This document shows positions 5,783 to 7,039 of a stretch of DNA of 7,039 nucleotides, one piece after another. The notes beneath the pieces were generated by a model, which worked only from the letters and a program-made list of their open reading frames with translations, was not told the DNA's origin and did not search any database. Where the stretch lies: the NCBI GenBank assembly GCA_945876405.1, contig CAMCOJ010000110.1, positions 1-7,039 of the forward strand, read 5' to 3'. The translations under genes were made by a program, and so were the position numbers. This stretch comes from an uncultured Ruminococcus sp. GTDB lineage: Bacteria; Bacillota; Clostridia; Oscillospirales; Ruminococcaceae. The stretch's first letter is position 1, and every line of letters begins with the position of its first letter.

Positions 5783-6995
5783 ATGAAAAAGAGTATGAGG
5801 TTAATGTGGCCGTTTCTTATACTTATCATTTTATCCGGGGTGATAGTGGTAAGGATGAATATCCGGTACAATTCCGAAGAGCATCTTGCAAGCCTTGAAT
5901 CAGGATGTTATTCGGATAGTGATATCAGTATAAATCTTGCTGCAAGGGGTGCAGGAACTGATGAGGTTGCAACATGGGATTATCAGATACTTTCTGAGGA
6001 TGAAGAGGGAAATGAAATAAAGGTTCCGGGTATCGGAACTATTTACGAATTTACCATTGTAAACAAAAGTGACAGTATAATAAACGACTGGAGTTTTCGG
6101 GTTACCGTTCCTGAAGATACATATCTCAATAGCGGCTGGAACGGAGTGTTTAACGTTCATCAGTTTACAGGTTCAGATTCTCCTTTGGAATTTTCAACAT
6201 CTGATTTTGACATGACTGATGCAGAACTGGAATATTCTTTTTCTCAGGGATGTCTTCTCATACCGCTTGAGAAAGGTGACTGGTTTAATTATACACCAAG
6301 CGAAAAAGCTGATGAGATGCCCGTCCCTGCAACCGTGAAGGGAATGGATGAACCCTATTCAAAAACAATAGGATTCATACTTTATTTTGAGACTGAAGAT
6401 CTGACTCATCTTGCTGATTTTACAGACTGTACGGTTTCTTATCATTTATACCGAAGTCTTAAGGATGACAAGGCATTTAAGGGTGTTTGCATTGCTCTGA
6501 TTCTGTGGCTCATGGGTGTTGCAGAGATTCATATTTTGTATCTGCATACCAAGAAACTTGTAAGGCAGCAGAAGAGAAATATGAAAATAATAAACGAGTC
6601 CATGGAGACATTTGCAAACTTCATTGACGCCAAGGATCCTAATACAAAGGGACATTCAGTCCGGGTTGCTCATTATTCAAGACTTATTGCCGAAAAGCTG
6701 GGTATGAAAGAAGAGGAGTGTCAGGATATTTACTATATTGGACTTCTCCATGACTGCGGGAAAATATCAATTCCTCAGGAAATACTTATGAAGCCTGGCA
6801 GACTGACTGATGAAGAATACTCTGTTATGAAAAGTCATTCACAAAAGGGTTTCCAGATGCTTGAAAATTTCACTTCCATTGCCAGTATCGGTGAGGGAGC
6901 ATATTCACATCACGAGAGGTATGACGGACGTGGTTATCCGCGCGGATTAAAAGGTGAAGAGATTCCGCTTATAGGAAGGATAATCTGTATTGCTG
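5783..6995 (+). CDS. Membrane-anchored HD-GYP domain protein, probable cyclic-di-GMP phosphodiesterase (truncated by adapter)
   Basis: The start ATG follows GGGGGA (5772-5777) by 5 bases; 404 genuine residues are visible. Residues 1-10 are basic, followed by a membrane helix (about 10-24). An extracytoplasmic region of about 200 residues follows, rich in predicted strands, with YEFTIVNKSDSIINDWSFRVTVP (88-110) and SGWNGVF (117-123), reminiscent of cellulose-binding modules of the CBM2 type. A second membrane helix (about 232-254) leads through a basic linker to the HD-GYP domain (from about 276). Metal-binding and signature residues are visible: H291, HD at 323-324, K327, H352, HH at 376-377 and HHERYDGRGYP (376-386). 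HD-GYP enzymes hydrolyse cyclic di-GMP, so the protein probably couples an outside signal to motility, adhesion or biofilm control. The remaining C-terminus, usually some 50 or more residues, is missing because genomic sequence stops at about 6995. The HD-GYP call is firm; ligand and exact nucleotide substrate are inferred. Confidence 0.93.
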
Positions 6996-7039
6996 CTGTC
7001 TCTTATACACATCTGACGCTGCCGACGATACTCCTTGTG
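6996..7039 (+). other. Illumina Nextera adapter and index (non-genomic artefact)
   Basis: CTGTCTCTTATACACATCT (6996-7014) is the 19-base Tn5 mosaic end, and GACGCTGCCGACGA (7015-7028) completes the reverse complement of the Nextera read-1 transposase adapter. The next eight bases, TACTCCTT (7029-7036), are the reverse complement of AAGGAGTA, which I recall as Nextera i5 index 507. GTG (7037-7039) matches the start of the reverse-complemented P5 arm. In the HD-GYP frame it reads as the familiar artefact peptide SYTHLTLPT. These bases should be trimmed. Confidence 0.98.

Noticed and set aside
5551..5871. Minus-strand open frame of 106 residues overlapping the divergent promoter region
   Set aside because: It spans both promoters and the start of two real genes, has low-complexity composition and no ribosome binding site.
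6998..7039. Apparent conserved C-terminal peptide SYTHLTLPT on the HD-GYP protein
   Set aside because: It is the Nextera adapter translated in frame, not a protein motif.
1..7039. Defence, mobile-element or CRISPR content
   Set aside because: No direct-repeat arrays, transposase or integrase, terminal repeats or recognisable defence genes on either strand; the only transposon sequence is the Tn5 mosaic end from library preparation.

Overview
The window looks like a fragment of a Bacillota (class Clostridia) chromosome, probably a Ruminococcus-like gut or rumen bacterium. The signs are moderate-to-low GC, strong AAAGGA-type ribosome binding sites, sigma-A promoters at or near consensus, a classical tRNA-sensing T-box leader, and a protein that resembles the DUF5688 family common in Ruminococcus and Lachnospiraceae. 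The genus is an inference; no rRNA or other marker is present.

Layout: positions 1-4513, minus strand, hold an asparagine cluster read right to left. It comprises a consensus promoter (4485-4513), an asparagine-specific T-box leader with terminator (about 4219-4478), asnS (asparaginyl-tRNA synthetase), a 175-base spacer packed with inverted repeats, asnA (ammonia-dependent asparagine synthetase), and, 22 bases further on, an acyl-CoA synthetase-like AMP-forming ligase that runs off the left edge. The T-box has an AAC specifier and a TGGC acceptor-pairing bulge, both matching tRNA-Asn. Uncharged tRNA-Asn should therefore turn on asnS directly and, if transcription reads through the spacer, asnA and perhaps the ligase. 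The logic would be to make more asparagine and charge it when Asn-tRNA runs short.

Positions 4557-5573, minus strand, hold a stand-alone DUF5688-like gene of unknown function with its own promoter. It is divergent from a plus-strand gene at 5783 that also has a consensus promoter. That gene encodes a membrane-anchored HD-GYP protein, a predicted cyclic-di-GMP phosphodiesterase. Its extracytoplasmic domain, between two membrane helices, looks like a beta-sandwich and may be related to cellulose-binding modules.

The last 44 bases (6996-7039) are not genomic. They are the Illumina Nextera transposase adapter followed by what looks like an i5 index and the start of the P5 arm. The true sequence ends at about 6995, inside the HD-GYP gene, and the apparent C-terminal peptide SYTHLTLPT is adapter translated as protein. 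I found no CRISPR array, insertion sequence, prophage, tRNA or rRNA. Nothing here clearly amounts to a new system. The most interesting genuine signals are the structured asnS-asnA spacer and the possible carbohydrate-sensing HD-GYP protein.
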